DNA of 64,000 nucleotides from GCA-002727735 sp038134525. Its GTDB lineage: Bacteria; Bacteroidota; Bacteroidia; Flavobacteriales_D; Parvicellaceae. The notes under the pieces are model-generated. The model did no database searches. It had not been told where the DNA came from and saw only the letters and a program-made list of their open reading frames with translations. The stretch spans positions 1 through 64,000 of the forward strand of contig JAYPVI010000013.1 of the NCBI GenBank assembly GCA_038134525.1. The letters are read 5' to 3'. Shown piece by piece: positions 1 to 9,273 of this stretch (position 1 is the first letter of the stretch; every line of letters begins with the position of its first letter). Both the position numbers and the translations under genes were made by a program.

Positions 1-1
1 C

Positions 2-55
2 AACTTTGTAGGAACTAGAGATTACATCAAAGAATCTAGAGTTATAAAGCAGTAA
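2..55 (+). CDS. C-terminal tail of an unidentified upstream gene (partial)
   Basis: Reading from base 2 gives 17 codons (ending in ESRVIKQ) and a TAA stop at 53-55, so an upstream gene probably ends here. The fragment is too short to assign a family. A 7-bp hairpin (arms 47-53 and 61-67) overlaps the stop codon but has no T-tract, so it is at most a weak terminator. Confidence 0.3.
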   Translation, partial: NFVGTRDYIKESRVIKQ

Positions 56-140
56 ATAAAACTGCTTACTCAAAACGTTATATTAAGAATATTTCATAAT
101 TTCTAGAACTATTTTTTTTTGAGAACGTTTAAATTGTTCT

Positions 141-1589
141 ATGTGCAAATTCATTTTTGTTATTTTAATTACAATCAACATTGTTATTAATGCTCAGCTT
201 ACGGTGTCTAATAATCTTAGACTAACAGGTGCTGTATTTTTAAATGTGGACGGTGACTTTGATGCTACAGGAGGAACAATTGACTTTGATAGTGATGATC
301 CTGAAATCCACATTAGTGGTGCTCCAACCAGTTTTGGGGCACTAGATAATGCCCAAGGAGTTATAGTATTAGATGGTTCTTCATCACAAACCTTATCGGA
401 AGCTGAAACTTTTTGGAAATTAAGAGTAAACAATTCTAGTGGTGTATTACTTGGTGCAAATACAACAATTAATGGGGTACTAACTTTAGGTAACGGTAAT
501 CTTACTACTGCTGGAAATACACTACTGTTAAAATCATCTACTGCTAGTGGTTCAGACGCTGGACATATTGTTGGGCAAACCTCATTAGAAACAGCTACAA
601 ACAGCGATGAATATCAAATTGATATTGGCAATGGAACTACTTGGCATCCTGTTAAAATTCAATTAGTAAATAGTCCAGGACAAACCATAACCTATACTGC
701 TCAATATAACGCTGATGGTCCTAATGGAATTGATTGGAACACCTATCCAGCAGGTCAGGCCATTGATGCCAATACAGGTCTCGCCCACATGAATAATACC
801 TATTATTATGATATTACTTGTAATCCTGTACAATTACCTACGTACGTTTCGTTACCACTAACTGGCCTAAATCCATCTTTACCACCGGCAGAAGTTTGCT
901 TAGCTCATTTTAATTCTACTTCAAATAAGTGGGAAAAAATTTCTGCTGTAAATGTCCCAAGTTCTATGTCGGATTTCGTAAAAGGGATAGCTACATCTTT
1001 TAGTCCATTCGGACAAGGTTCAGACGGAGGAGCACTTCCAGTAGATTTACATTATTTTAATATCATATGTCAAGACAATGAGGCTATTTTGGAATGGAGA
1101 ACTTGGAGTGAGGTAAATAATGATATTTTTCAAATTGAACGAAGTCAAGATTTACTTGAATATGATATCATTGGATTTATAGATGGAAACGGATCAACCA
1201 GTTCACCTAATGAATATAATTTTGTTGATCAATCTATATTGCCAAATAAATACTATTACTACAGATTAAAACAAGTGGATTATGATTTAGGCTACAAGTA
1301 TTATGGTCCAAAAGTCCTAACCCCATGTAAATTGGATGCCAACTTTAAAGTATATCTTTCATCGAGTAATTTAATTGAAGGAATATTGAATTCTCCCTAT
1401 GAAGGTATGGTTAACATAAAAGTTTTAGATATTAATGGGAAATGCATAAACAATCAACAAGATTTTGATATGATAAGAGGAGAAAATCAATTTCAAATTA
1501 ATGATATTCTTCATATTTCACCTGGCGTATACACCATACAAGCTTCTATAAAACAATTCACAGAAAGTCAAAAACTATTTATTAAATAA
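141..1589 (+). CDS. Secreted protein with T9SS type A sorting domain
   Basis: This 482-residue protein has an N-terminal signal peptide of about 19 residues ending in NAQ. A long region rich in Ser, Thr, Asn and Gly with short repeated beta-like strands follows. At about residues 295-390 is the LPVDLHYF segment, with a beta-sandwich-like stretch (LEWRTWSEVNN, YYYYRLKQVDYD) often seen just before T9SS sorting domains. The last 80 or so residues look like a type A sorting domain (VNIKVLDINGK, then GVYTIQA). It is therefore expected to cross the outer membrane through T9SS and be anchored or released. The actual function is unknown. The stop overlaps the start of the next gene by one base (TAATG), so the two are probably translated together. 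Confidence 0.8.
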   Translation: MCKFIFVILITINIVINAQLTVSNNLRLTGAVFLNVDGDFDATGGTIDFDSDDPEIHISGAPTSFGALDNAQGVIVLDGSSSQTLSEAETFWKLRVNNSSGVLLGANTTINGVLTLGNGNLTTAGNTLLLKSSTASGSDAGHIVGQTSLETATNSDEYQIDIGNGTTWHPVKIQLVNSPGQTITYTAQYNADGPNGIDWNTYPAGQAIDANTGLAHMNNTYYYDITCNPVQLPTYVSLPLTGLNPSLPPAEVCLAHFNSTSNKWEKISAVNVPSSMSDFVKGIATSFSPFGQGSDGGALPVDLHYFNIICQDNEAILEWRTWSEVNNDIFQIERSQDLLEYDIIGFIDGNGSTSSPNEYNFVDQSILPNKYYYYRLKQVDYDLGYKYYGPKVLTPCKLDANFKVYLSSSNLIEGILNSPYEGMVNIKVLDINGKCINNQQDFDMIRGENQFQINDILHISPGVYTIQASIKQFTESQKLFIK

Positions 1590-4312
1590 TGATGAAAAAG
1601 ATTACAATTTTAGCATTAGCGGTTACTATTTCCATAACCATTTTTACTCAAGGAGTTGGAGTAAATGAAAGTGGTGCAGCAGCAGATGGTTCAGCTATTT
1701 TAGATGTGAGTTCAACCACAAAAGGTTTATTGGTGCCAAGGATGACTCAAACTCAACGTAATGCCATTTCTTCACCTGCAACTGGGTTGTTAATTTTTCA
1801 GACAGACAATACACCAGGATATTACTATTATACTGGTTCAGCGTGGACAGCTTTAAATACAACCGGTACCGATGATCAGACTATAGCAGAGGTATTAACT
1901 GAAGGGTCATCGGCTAATGATGCACAAACATTATCTATTGATCAGGTAAATGCTAGAGATGGTGATGGCTTAAAATTGTACGATGATGCTAGTAAAGGAA
2001 TTTTTATAGAAGATGGAGGTCAAATTGGAATTGGAACCACATCACCTGCTCAGTTGTTGGAACTGGAGGGGACAGGAGAAACTCGGCTGTTAATCGATGG
2101 TAATACAGCAGCAGGTACCCCAAGCATTGCTTCAGCTTTGCAGTTGAATTCAAATCAAGATTACAGAGGTAGAGGTATTTTGTTAACATCAGATGATGAT
2201 TCACCATGGTTTTTTGGAGTTCCATATACGGGTGGTGGGATTACTTTGGGAAGACATGCTACTCAACCCGAGTATGTTGCAAATTCATTGATGTATATTC
2301 AAGAAGATGGTGATATAGGTATTGGAACAAATGCTCCTGATACTGATTTGGAAATAGAATCTTCTAGTAATCCAACTATAAGATTGACTGAAATAGGTCA
2401 AAGTGGTTATTTAGAGCTTTTAGGATGGGCAGATAGTCAATCATGGATAAAACATACCAATGAAACTACAAATGAAGCAACTATGCTAGATCTTGATGCT
2501 ATTTCAACTGGTACCGGAGATCAAAGTATTCGTTTTTTTAGAAATGCAAATGCTTCAGCAAATGGATATTTTAGAATTTATAATCCAGGAACAACTACTC
2601 AAAATTTTTATGTAGCCGCAAATTCTGGTAATACTTATATTGGAAACTCTTCTAATTCTACTGGTGATTTAAATGCATATGGTGGAAACATAAATTTGTA
2701 TAATGATATTGCTGCTTCAGTTGGTTATTCATCCATACTTTTGGATTTAAATAATAGTACTAATGATGCTGAAGCTGAAATAAGACTGGCTAGAACTGCT
2801 TTAACTACTTACTTGGGATTGGAAATTAATTCATATTCAAGAGATGGGATTCGATTTCAAACGGGGGATGCAACTGTATCGGAAGCAATGAGAATAGATG
2901 CAAGTGGAAATATAAAATTTAACGACGCATATACTTTTCCTACCTCTGACGGTTCCTCTGGACAAGTAATTCAAACCAATGGGAGTGGAACATTATCATG
3001 GGCTTCACCTTCTGGAGGTACAGTAACATCAGTTTCTGGTACAGGAACTGTTAATGGACTTACTCTTTCAGGTTCAGTGACCTCATCTGGAAACTTAACT
3101 TTGGGTGGAACACTGGCAATTAACAATGCAGATTGGTCAGGTACAGATTTAGCCATTGCAAATGGTGGAACAGGGGCAAGTGATGCTTCAACTGCCAGAA
3201 CAAATTTAGGATTAGCTATTGGGAGTGATATACAAGCATATGACGCTGATTTAGCAGATTTGGCAGATGGAATATTGTCAGCTTCAAAGGTGGAAAATGG
3301 AAGTTATTTTATCTCTTCTGATGGCACATCAGGCCAAGTTTGGACTTCTGATGGTACAGGTGCTGGTGCTTGGGCTGGAGCTGCTTCAAATGTAGATATT
3401 AGCAGTCTGACGGACATTGGCGAAAGCATACAAAATACTGATTTAATCATAATTGATAATGGAGCCAATGGAACTACCAGAAAATCCACTATGGACAGAG
3501 TTAAATCTTGGATTGGTGACAATGTAAGTGAAATTTATATAGCTGATAGGAGAGCTGATGGCGATGTGCTTCCATCAGCATATGAAGAAAAAGCAGCAAC
3601 ATTTAGTTTTACCGATGATATTACATCATCAACAAATTCTTGGGATGCTGTATTAACCATGAAAGGTTGGTCAAATGATTACCAGGCTTGGCAATTGATT
3701 TCTGACGCTAGTAATGGTGGTAGTAACGACAAACTTTATTTTAGAACTGGAGAGGATGCCAGTTGGGGTGCTTTAAGAACAGTTTTAACCGATGATGGTT
3801 CTGGAAATTATGATATGTCTGGAAATTTAACAATTTCTGGAACAGTTGACGGTGTTGATGTAAGTAATATACCCTCTGTTGGTACTATGGTTTACCCATT
3901 AGATATATATAGCTTTTCTTCAACAGATCCCTCTGCAGAAAGAGCTAGAGATGGAGTTAGAACTACACAGACTTCGGGCGATAGGTGGTTTTATTTTAAC
4001 ATTTCAATACCATCTTACAATGTTCAACAGGGAAGATCTTTTGTTATAACAGAAATAAACATAAATAGAGAATCTGGTGCTACAGAAGATAGATGGTGGA
4101 ATAAATATATTTACTCAATTGATCCAGCTGGAACTGTAATTACATTGGATAGTGATTTCACAGCTTATTCAAGTCCATTTTCTTGGACATTATCTTCCCC
4201 AGTATCTATGCAACAAAATATGAGATATGTATTAGGAATTGTAACTTCATGTTACAGTTGTGTTTCTACGCAAATGATAACAGGTATTGATGTAGTTGGT
4301 AATTGGCAATAG
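1589..4312 (+). CDS. Large secreted tail-fibre-like repeat protein
   Basis: This 907-residue protein has a signal peptide (MMKKITILALAVTISITIF). The N-terminal stretch (LLVPRMTQTQRNAI, then GYYYYTGSAW) is common in Bacteroidota surface proteins. Two copies of an IGIGT-x2-P type repeat follow at about residues 147 and 247. At about residues 530-610 there is a segment (LAIANGGTGASDASTART, then LGLAIGSDIQAYDADL) that closely resembles bacteriophage tail-fibre proteins. No T9SS sorting domain or C-terminal endosialidase chaperone is visible. The start codon overlaps the stop of the preceding T9SS protein by one base, so they form a pair. The role is unknown; a fibrous surface or adhesion protein is an inference. 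A second ATG immediately follows the first, so the exact start may be 3 bases later. Confidence 0.7.
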   Translation: MMKKITILALAVTISITIFTQGVGVNESGAAADGSAILDVSSTTKGLLVPRMTQTQRNAISSPATGLLIFQTDNTPGYYYYTGSAWTALNTTGTDDQTIAEVLTEGSSANDAQTLSIDQVNARDGDGLKLYDDASKGIFIEDGGQIGIGTTSPAQLLELEGTGETRLLIDGNTAAGTPSIASALQLNSNQDYRGRGILLTSDDDSPWFFGVPYTGGGITLGRHATQPEYVANSLMYIQEDGDIGIGTNAPDTDLEIESSSNPTIRLTEIGQSGYLELLGWADSQSWIKHTNETTNEATMLDLDAISTGTGDQSIRFFRNANASANGYFRIYNPGTTTQNFYVAANSGNTYIGNSSNSTGDLNAYGGNINLYNDIAASVGYSSILLDLNNSTNDAEAEIRLARTALTTYLGLEINSYSRDGIRFQTGDATVSEAMRIDASGNIKFNDAYTFPTSDGSSGQVIQTNGSGTLSWASPSGGTVTSVSGTGTVNGLTLSGSVTSSGNLTLGGTLAINNADWSGTDLAIANGGTGASDASTARTNLGLAIGSDIQAYDADLADLADGILSASKVENGSYFISSDGTSGQVWTSDGTGAGAWAGAASNVDISSLTDIGESIQNTDLIIIDNGANGTTRKSTMDRVKSWIGDNVSEIYIADRRADGDVLPSAYEEKAATFSFTDDITSSTNSWDAVLTMKGWSNDYQAWQLISDASNGGSNDKLYFRTGEDASWGALRTVLTDDGSGNYDMSGNLTISGTVDGVDVSNIPSVGTMVYPLDIYSFSSTDPSAERARDGVRTTQTSGDRWFYFNISIPSYNVQQGRSFVITEININRESGATEDRWWNKYIYSIDPAGTVITLDSDFTAYSSPFSWTLSSPVSMQQNMRYVLGIVTSCYSCVSTQMITGIDVVGNWQ

Positions 4313-5065
4313 TTAAAACTCAAACTTAAAAAACCCTTTCTCGATGTAGTTGTGGTACTTATCTACATTAAACTGATAATAGGTAGCAGGTTTATGCGCT
4401 ACTCCTTCTTGTTTTTCATCTAATTTATTAAGCACTTCCAAGTTGATGATTTTCCTTCTAAAGTTTCTATTATCTATTTTTTTATTGAAGATAGCTTCAT
4501 ACAATTTTTGCATTTCATTGAGCGTGAATTTCTCCGGAAGTAAATTGTAACCTACAGGTCTTATTTTAGTATTATTTCTTAAGTATTCTACGCTTTGATT
4601 AAGAATTTCAAAATGGTCAAAAGGAAGGTGTTCAATATCATATAATGGAACCCAGGTCGCTTTTTTAGCGAACGAAGAGGGGTTTAAATTAAAGTCAGAC
4701 ATTCTAATCAAAGCATAGTAAGCTATTGTAACTACTCTTGCATTTGGATTTGTTCTTACTGCTTTTAGCCAGGGTTGATCTTCTTTTTTCTTAATTCGAT
4801 TAGGATCACCAAAAGCACCAAATTGTTCCAAATATATATCTGATAGTCCTGTTAATTCCTTTAGAACACGTTCAGCAGCTTGGTTTAAATTTTCTTGGTC
4901 ATAAATTAGATTTCCAGGAAGGGCATAAGCAGAAGCTACATTCTTCATCTCGTCCTCTCTATCAATAAGGAGAACATGTAGTTCTGTGCCATCAAAACCA
5001 AAAACCACACAGTCTACGGATATGTTTTCGTTAAGACTTTTTAAGGTTGATTTGTTTGTTGGCAT
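4313..5065 (-). CDS. Nudix-type (NrtR/AraR-like) transcriptional regulator
   Basis: The 250-residue protein has an N-terminal Nudix fold (about residues 15-150) and a C-terminal winged helix (about 165-245). The C-terminal part LLPEKFTLNEMQKLYEAIF then RNFRRKI is the pattern of the NrtR family DNA-binding domain. The Nudix box is degenerate: the REUxEE core reads RVLKEL at residues 66-71, so two of the metal-binding glutamates are replaced by Val67 and Leu71. This fits a ligand-sensing regulator rather than a hydrolase. Relatives include NrtR (NAD metabolism) and Bacteroides AraR (arabinose). It is the only regulator-like gene in the alpha-glucan locus and is divergent from the first amylase, with 38 bases between start codons holding an operator-like site. 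The ligand is unknown; a sugar or sugar phosphate is inferred. Its stop abuts that of the convergent upstream gene. Confidence 0.85.
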   Translation of the reverse strand: MPTNKSTLKSLNENISVDCVVFGFDGTELHVLLIDREDEMKNVASAYALPGNLIYDQENLNQAAERVLKELTGLSDIYLEQFGAFGDPNRIKKKEDQPWLKAVRTNPNARVVTIAYYALIRMSDFNLNPSSFAKKATWVPLYDIEHLPFDHFEILNQSVEYLRNNTKIRPVGYNLLPEKFTLNEMQKLYEAIFNKKIDNRNFRRKIINLEVLNKLDEKQEGVAHKPATYYQFNVDKYHNYIEKGFFKFEF

Positions 5066-5078
5066 TTTTGTATTTTTG
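5047..5078 (+). promoter_or_regulatory. Bacteroidota-type promoter for the first amylase operon
   Basis: TATTTTTG at 5071-5078 matches the -7 consensus TAnnTTTG exactly. A TTG at 5047-5049 lies 21 bases upstream (a TTTG at 5051-5054 is an alternative with a 16-base spacer). Transcription would begin near 5084, just before the operator-like site. The promoter lies within the first codons of the divergent regulator gene. Confidence 0.55.
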
Positions 5079-5085
5079 TATACTT

Positions 5086-5102
5086 AATGTCATTTATACG
5101 TT
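5086..5102. promoter_or_regulatory. Operator-like site 1 (regulator / amylase divergent region)
   Basis: AATGTCATTTATACGTT, whose reverse complement AACGTATAAATGACATT matches 15 of 17 bases of the site upstream of susC (12860-12876). It sits between the divergent starts of the Nudix regulator and the amylase and directly follows the predicted transcription start of the amylase, a position suited to repression. Confidence 0.6.
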
Positions 5103-5103
5103 T

Positions 5104-7386
5104 ATGAATATAAAGTTTTTTTTTCAATTTGTTCACCTTCCACTATTAATCCTTATACACTCCTGTTATCATGAAAATTTGAATAAAACAACTGTACCAC
5201 AGGCAGTTATGGGTTTATGTAGTCCTATACAACTAAGTGTTGAAGACTTAAACAAAATTGATTTAAGTGATTTTTTTCTTGAAAAGTATGGGATAGACTC
5301 AGTTTATTTTGAGCATGAGAAATTAGATCTTGATAGTGTTTATATTGAATTATCACCTAAAAAGTTAAATACTTTTTTATCAACTCTTACAGTTTATATC
5401 GACAATATTACTTATCACATACTTGTTAAAGCTCCTGATGTCCAAGAAACTACCATTTCATTTCAAACTACTGCCGAAGATGTAAAAATTAAAGGGGAAT
5501 TTACCAATTGGGTTGCTGTACCTATGCATAAAGTAGGTGATATATATAAGTTTACAAAACACTTGAACCCTGCAGTTTATCAATTTTGTTTTGTGGTAGA
5601 TGGAAAAGAACAATTGGATGATCGTTACGATTATGTTCCAAATGGGTTAGGAGGCGAAAATTGTAAAATTAGTGTACCTAGTAATAGAATTGATAACCCC
5701 ACTTTGAATTTTGAATTCAATGAAGTTGGCGATGTTGTTTTAAAGACATCCGGTGGTGATGTAAATCTGCTGGTGTTCTATGAAAATCAATTGATTCAAC
5801 AATTTGACTCAACGGAGAAAGGAGTTATTCCACATATCCCTCATTATAGTAATCAATTGGAATTAAGCCATTTACGAGCTTGGGCTTATTCAAAAACGGG
5901 GTATTCTAGTGAAGTGTTAATTCCATTTGTAAATGGAAAAGCTGTTCAAAATCCTTCTATTTTACCAAGACAGGCTAAACATAAAATGACGCTGTATAAT
6001 GTTTTTATAGATCGTTTTTATGATGGTGATAGTACTAATCAACCTAGGCCATTAGATAGTGTTTTGCCACTAGCTCAATACTTTGGAGGTGATTTAAGTG
6101 GGTTGATTCAACAATTGGATATAGGTTATTTCGATTCGTTGGGTGTAAATACGATATGGATTTCTCCACTTGTAGATCAAGCAAAGGGAGCCTGGGGGTT
6201 GTGGAAAAAACCAAGGTCAAAATTTTCTGCCTATCATGGATATTGGCCTACTTCTTTCACTCAAATAAATCCAGCATTTGGTACTAAAAATGATGTTATA
6301 ACATGTATTTCAAGTGCCCATCAAAAAAACATAAATGTACTCTTAGATGTGATAGCCAATCATATCCACATAGATCATCCATTATATGCTACTCATCCAG
6401 CATATTTTACTCCACTTTATCTTCCTGATGGCACCATGAACACTGAAAAGTGGGATGAACACCGATTGACAACCTGGTTTGATGTACATATGCCTTCATT
6501 TAATCATGATATACAAGAGGTAAGGGAATTATTATCGGACTCTCTTATGAAATTAATTCATGAATATCAATTCGATGGATTTAGGCATGATGCTACTAAA
6601 CACGTGTCATCATCATTTTGGAAACTTCTTACTAAAAAAATAAAAAACCAGTACCAACATGAGATAAATAGCGATTTCTTTCAAATAGGAGAGACCTACG
6701 GATCTCACAAATTGGTTGGTAGTTATGTAAATTCAGGGCAGTTAGATGCACAATTTGACTTTAACCTATATGATGCAGTGATGAAAGTATTATGTGATGA
6801 TGCTCCCTTTTCTGTATTGAGTAATGTGATTGACAAAAGTTTAGCTACCTATGGAGATCACCACTTAATGGGTAATATTACAGGAAATCAAGACAAGGGT
6901 AGATCTATTTCTTACTTTGGAAAAGCATTAAGCCGATCGGAAGATGCCAAGGCGGCTGGTTGGACCAGAGAAATTGACTATGGTGACACGGCTTTGGCTT
7001 TTAATAAAATGGCCATCATGCATGTAATTAACATGACTATACCTGGATTACCTGTTATTTATTATGGTGATGAAATTGGAATGCCTGGAGGGAATGACCC
7101 TGATTGTAGAAGAATGATGAAGTTTGAATCCCTAAATGAACAAGAAATCAAATTAAAAAAAGAAGTGAGCTACTTGTTAAAGTTAAGATCAAGTTCGTTA
7201 CCATTGATTTATGGTAATTTAGAATGGACTGAGGTTTCAGATAATAGACTGGTGTATTCTCGCTACTATGGAGATGAAAAAGTAACCATTTGCATCAACA
7301 AGGATTCTGTAGATCAAGAATTTTCTCAAAATGGCCTAACTTTTGTTTTAAATCCGTACACTTATAAATTATTTAAGAGTCAATAA
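5104..7386 (+). CDS. GH13 alpha-amylase family lipoprotein with N-terminal E-set domain
   Basis: Starting at ATG 5104 gives 760 residues and a lipoprotein-like signal peptide ending in LILIHSC; an upstream ATG at 5047 would hide this signal and read through the promoter, so it is not preferred. After the Cys comes a beta-rich region, then a glycogen-binding-like E-set/CBM48-type domain (about residues 115-190: IKGEFTNW, YQFCFVVDGKEQLDD) and a GH13 TIM barrel (about 295-680). The catalytic set is nucleophile Asp496 in GFRHD, acid/base Glu530 in IGETYG and Asp597 in GNQDKGR. In the last motif the usual His of NHD is Gln596. It probably cleaves malto-oligosaccharides or starch at the outer membrane or in the periplasm, like SusG/neopullulanase-type enzymes. 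The stop overlaps the next start (TAATG). Confidence 0.88.
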   Translation: MNIKFFFQFVHLPLLILIHSCYHENLNKTTVPQAVMGLCSPIQLSVEDLNKIDLSDFFLEKYGIDSVYFEHEKLDLDSVYIELSPKKLNTFLSTLTVYIDNITYHILVKAPDVQETTISFQTTAEDVKIKGEFTNWVAVPMHKVGDIYKFTKHLNPAVYQFCFVVDGKEQLDDRYDYVPNGLGGENCKISVPSNRIDNPTLNFEFNEVGDVVLKTSGGDVNLLVFYENQLIQQFDSTEKGVIPHIPHYSNQLELSHLRAWAYSKTGYSSEVLIPFVNGKAVQNPSILPRQAKHKMTLYNVFIDRFYDGDSTNQPRPLDSVLPLAQYFGGDLSGLIQQLDIGYFDSLGVNTIWISPLVDQAKGAWGLWKKPRSKFSAYHGYWPTSFTQINPAFGTKNDVITCISSAHQKNINVLLDVIANHIHIDHPLYATHPAYFTPLYLPDGTMNTEKWDEHRLTTWFDVHMPSFNHDIQEVRELLSDSLMKLIHEYQFDGFRHDATKHVSSSFWKLLTKKIKNQYQHEINSDFFQIGETYGSHKLVGSYVNSGQLDAQFDFNLYDAVMKVLCDDAPFSVLSNVIDKSLATYGDHHLMGNITGNQDKGRSISYFGKALSRSEDAKAAGWTREIDYGDTALAFNKMAIMHVINMTIPGLPVIYYGDEIGMPGGNDPDCRRMMKFESLNEQEIKLKKEVSYLLKLRSSSLPLIYGNLEWTEVSDNRLVYSRYYGDEKVTICINKDSVDQEFSQNGLTFVLNPYTYKLFKSQ

Positions 7387-9272
7387 TGAAGCCATTTTAC
7401 TATTTACTAATCCTACTTTATTCACCCTTTATTATAGCACAGGATTTTATTTACCACATGGAACCTCCTAACTGGTGGGTGGATATGAGATCTAATGAAT
7501 TTCAACTCATGATTCATGGAGAAAAGGTAGGAGAATGTGAAGTCAATATTGAAAATGAAGACATCAAGATTCTAAAAACTCAACGATTATCAAATCCCAA
7601 TTATTTGGTATTGGATCTTGAAATATTACGATCAAATAAGGCTTTTGATTTCGTTTTGACATTTTCTAAAGATGGGTTTGTTTATCAAAACTATACGTAT
7701 AAATTGTTGAAAAAGAGCACAGCAAGAAGAGAAACGTTTAATTCTTCTGATGTAATCTATCTTATCACTCCAGATCGATTTGCTAATGGGGATCCAAAAA
7801 ATGATCAAGTAAAAAAACTAGCGGAGAAAAAAGTAAATAGACAAAAGCCATATTCCAGACATGGAGGAGATATCCAAGGCATCATAGACCATCTGGATTA
7901 TATCAGCGACATGGGATTCACTTCCATTTGGAGTACACCTATGTTAGAAAATAACATGGAAAAAGGTTCTTATCATGGATATGCCATAACCGATATGTAT
8001 AAGGTTGACCCAAGAATGGGTACGAATGAACTGTATAGAGAATTATCTATTATGGCTCAAAAAAAAGGCATTAAAATCATTAAAGATGTGGTACTAAATC
8101 ATATTGGATCCAATCATTGGTGGATGGAAGATTTACCAACTGAAGATTGGATTAATAATAGGGGCGTCTATAAACAAACAACGCATAGAAGAGAGGCGCT
8201 ACATGATCCCTATATGGTGAAATCACAAATCAAAGATTTCGTGGAAGGCTGGTTTGTGGAGACCATGCCTGATTTAAATCAACGAAATAAAATATTGGCA
8301 ACTTACTTGATTCAGAATTCATTGTGGTGGATTGAATATGCTCAGTTAAGTGGTTTTAGAGTGGATACCTATCCCTATTCAGATCGTTACTTTTTGTATC
8401 AATGGAATAGTGCTATACAAAGAGAATATCCTGGCTTTAATATTGTAGGAGAGGAGTGGACCTTAGATAAATCTATTATAGGTTTGTGGCAAAATTCAAC
8501 TGGTCGAAAAAAAGGTGAATTACCACCTGTTTTAGCTAAAAGAAATAAATCAAATGTCCCATCTTTAATGGATTTTCCGCTTCATGATGCCATAATTAAA
8601 GCCATGTGGCCTAAAGAAAAGAAATGGGATGACAGACTTTTACACATTTACAGAAATTTAGCTAGTGATTATTTGTATCCTGACCCAAATAATATGGTGA
8701 TATTTCTTGATAATCATGATATGAGCAGGTGTTTTTATCAATTAAAGCATGACTTTGAATATTGGAAGATGGCTCAAGCTTTTCTTTTAACAACCAGAGG
8801 TATTCCTCAAGTGTATTACGGCACAGAAATTTTGATGTCTGACAGTACCAACCCTGGTGATCATGGAACGCTCAGAGCAGACTTTATTGGTGGATGGGAA
8901 ACGGATAAATTAAATGCATTTGAAGGTAAAATTACGGGTAAAAGAAAGGAAGCTCAAGAATATTTAAAAAACCTATTAAACTGGAGAAAAAATTGCACAC
9001 CAATCCATGAAGGTCAATTAAGACATTTTCCACCTACATTTGAAGACGAACTCTATGTCATGTGTAGATTTAATGAAGAAAGGTTAGTGTTGCTTATTAT
9101 GAATAACGATGAAAATAAAAAAGTGATTAAACCGAATGACTACATAAAACAAATAAAACCTTCTAAGGATAACATGTTGGGATTTAATGTAGTTCAAAAA
9201 ACAGAAATTAATATTAACGAAGAAGTCAATATTCCCTCAAAGTCATTTTTGTTAATCGATCTTTATTATTAG
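7386..9272 (+). CDS. Periplasmic GH13 cyclomaltodextrinase/neopullulanase-like enzyme
   Basis: The 628-residue protein has a cleavable signal peptide (about residues 1-19, ending IIAQ) with no lipobox, so it is probably periplasmic. The N-terminal region (HMEPPNWWVDM) is the typical cyclomaltodextrinase N-terminal domain. The GH13 barrel follows (about 115-540), with Asp327 in GFRVD, Glu356 in VGEEW and Asp445 in LDNHD as the catalytic triad. The C-terminal beta domain ends near IPSKSFLLIDLYY. The domain layout matches SusA-like neopullulanases that trim imported malto-oligosaccharides to smaller sugars. It forms a two-gene operon with the upstream lipoprotein amylase through a one-base overlap. 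It ends one base from the stop of the convergent T9SS amylase. Confidence 0.88.
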   Translation: MKPFYYLLILLYSPFIIAQDFIYHMEPPNWWVDMRSNEFQLMIHGEKVGECEVNIENEDIKILKTQRLSNPNYLVLDLEILRSNKAFDFVLTFSKDGFVYQNYTYKLLKKSTARRETFNSSDVIYLITPDRFANGDPKNDQVKKLAEKKVNRQKPYSRHGGDIQGIIDHLDYISDMGFTSIWSTPMLENNMEKGSYHGYAITDMYKVDPRMGTNELYRELSIMAQKKGIKIIKDVVLNHIGSNHWWMEDLPTEDWINNRGVYKQTTHRREALHDPYMVKSQIKDFVEGWFVETMPDLNQRNKILATYLIQNSLWWIEYAQLSGFRVDTYPYSDRYFLYQWNSAIQREYPGFNIVGEEWTLDKSIIGLWQNSTGRKKGELPPVLAKRNKSNVPSLMDFPLHDAIIKAMWPKEKKWDDRLLHIYRNLASDYLYPDPNNMVIFLDNHDMSRCFYQLKHDFEYWKMAQAFLLTTRGIPQVYYGTEILMSDSTNPGDHGTLRADFIGGWETDKLNAFEGKITGKRKEAQEYLKNLLNWRKNCTPIHEGQLRHFPPTFEDELYVMCRFNEERLVLLIMNNDENKKVIKPNDYIKQIKPSKDNMLGFNVVQKTEININEEVNIPSKSFLLIDLYY

Positions 9273-9273
9273 C

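Noticed and set aside
47..67. Hairpin AAGCAGT/ACTGCTT near the window start
   Set aside because: It has no T-tract and overlaps the stop codon of a partial gene; too weak to call a terminator.
122..140. AGAAC-N9-GTTCT inverted repeat just before the first gene, with AACGTTTAAAT inside
   Set aside because: It resembles only part of the motif, lacks the CGTCAT half and the downstream genes have no sugar link; kept out of the regulon.
5984..6000. ATGACGCT inside the first amylase gene, similar to the right half of the operator-like motif
   Set aside because: Only one half matches and it lies within coding sequence; a chance match is likely.
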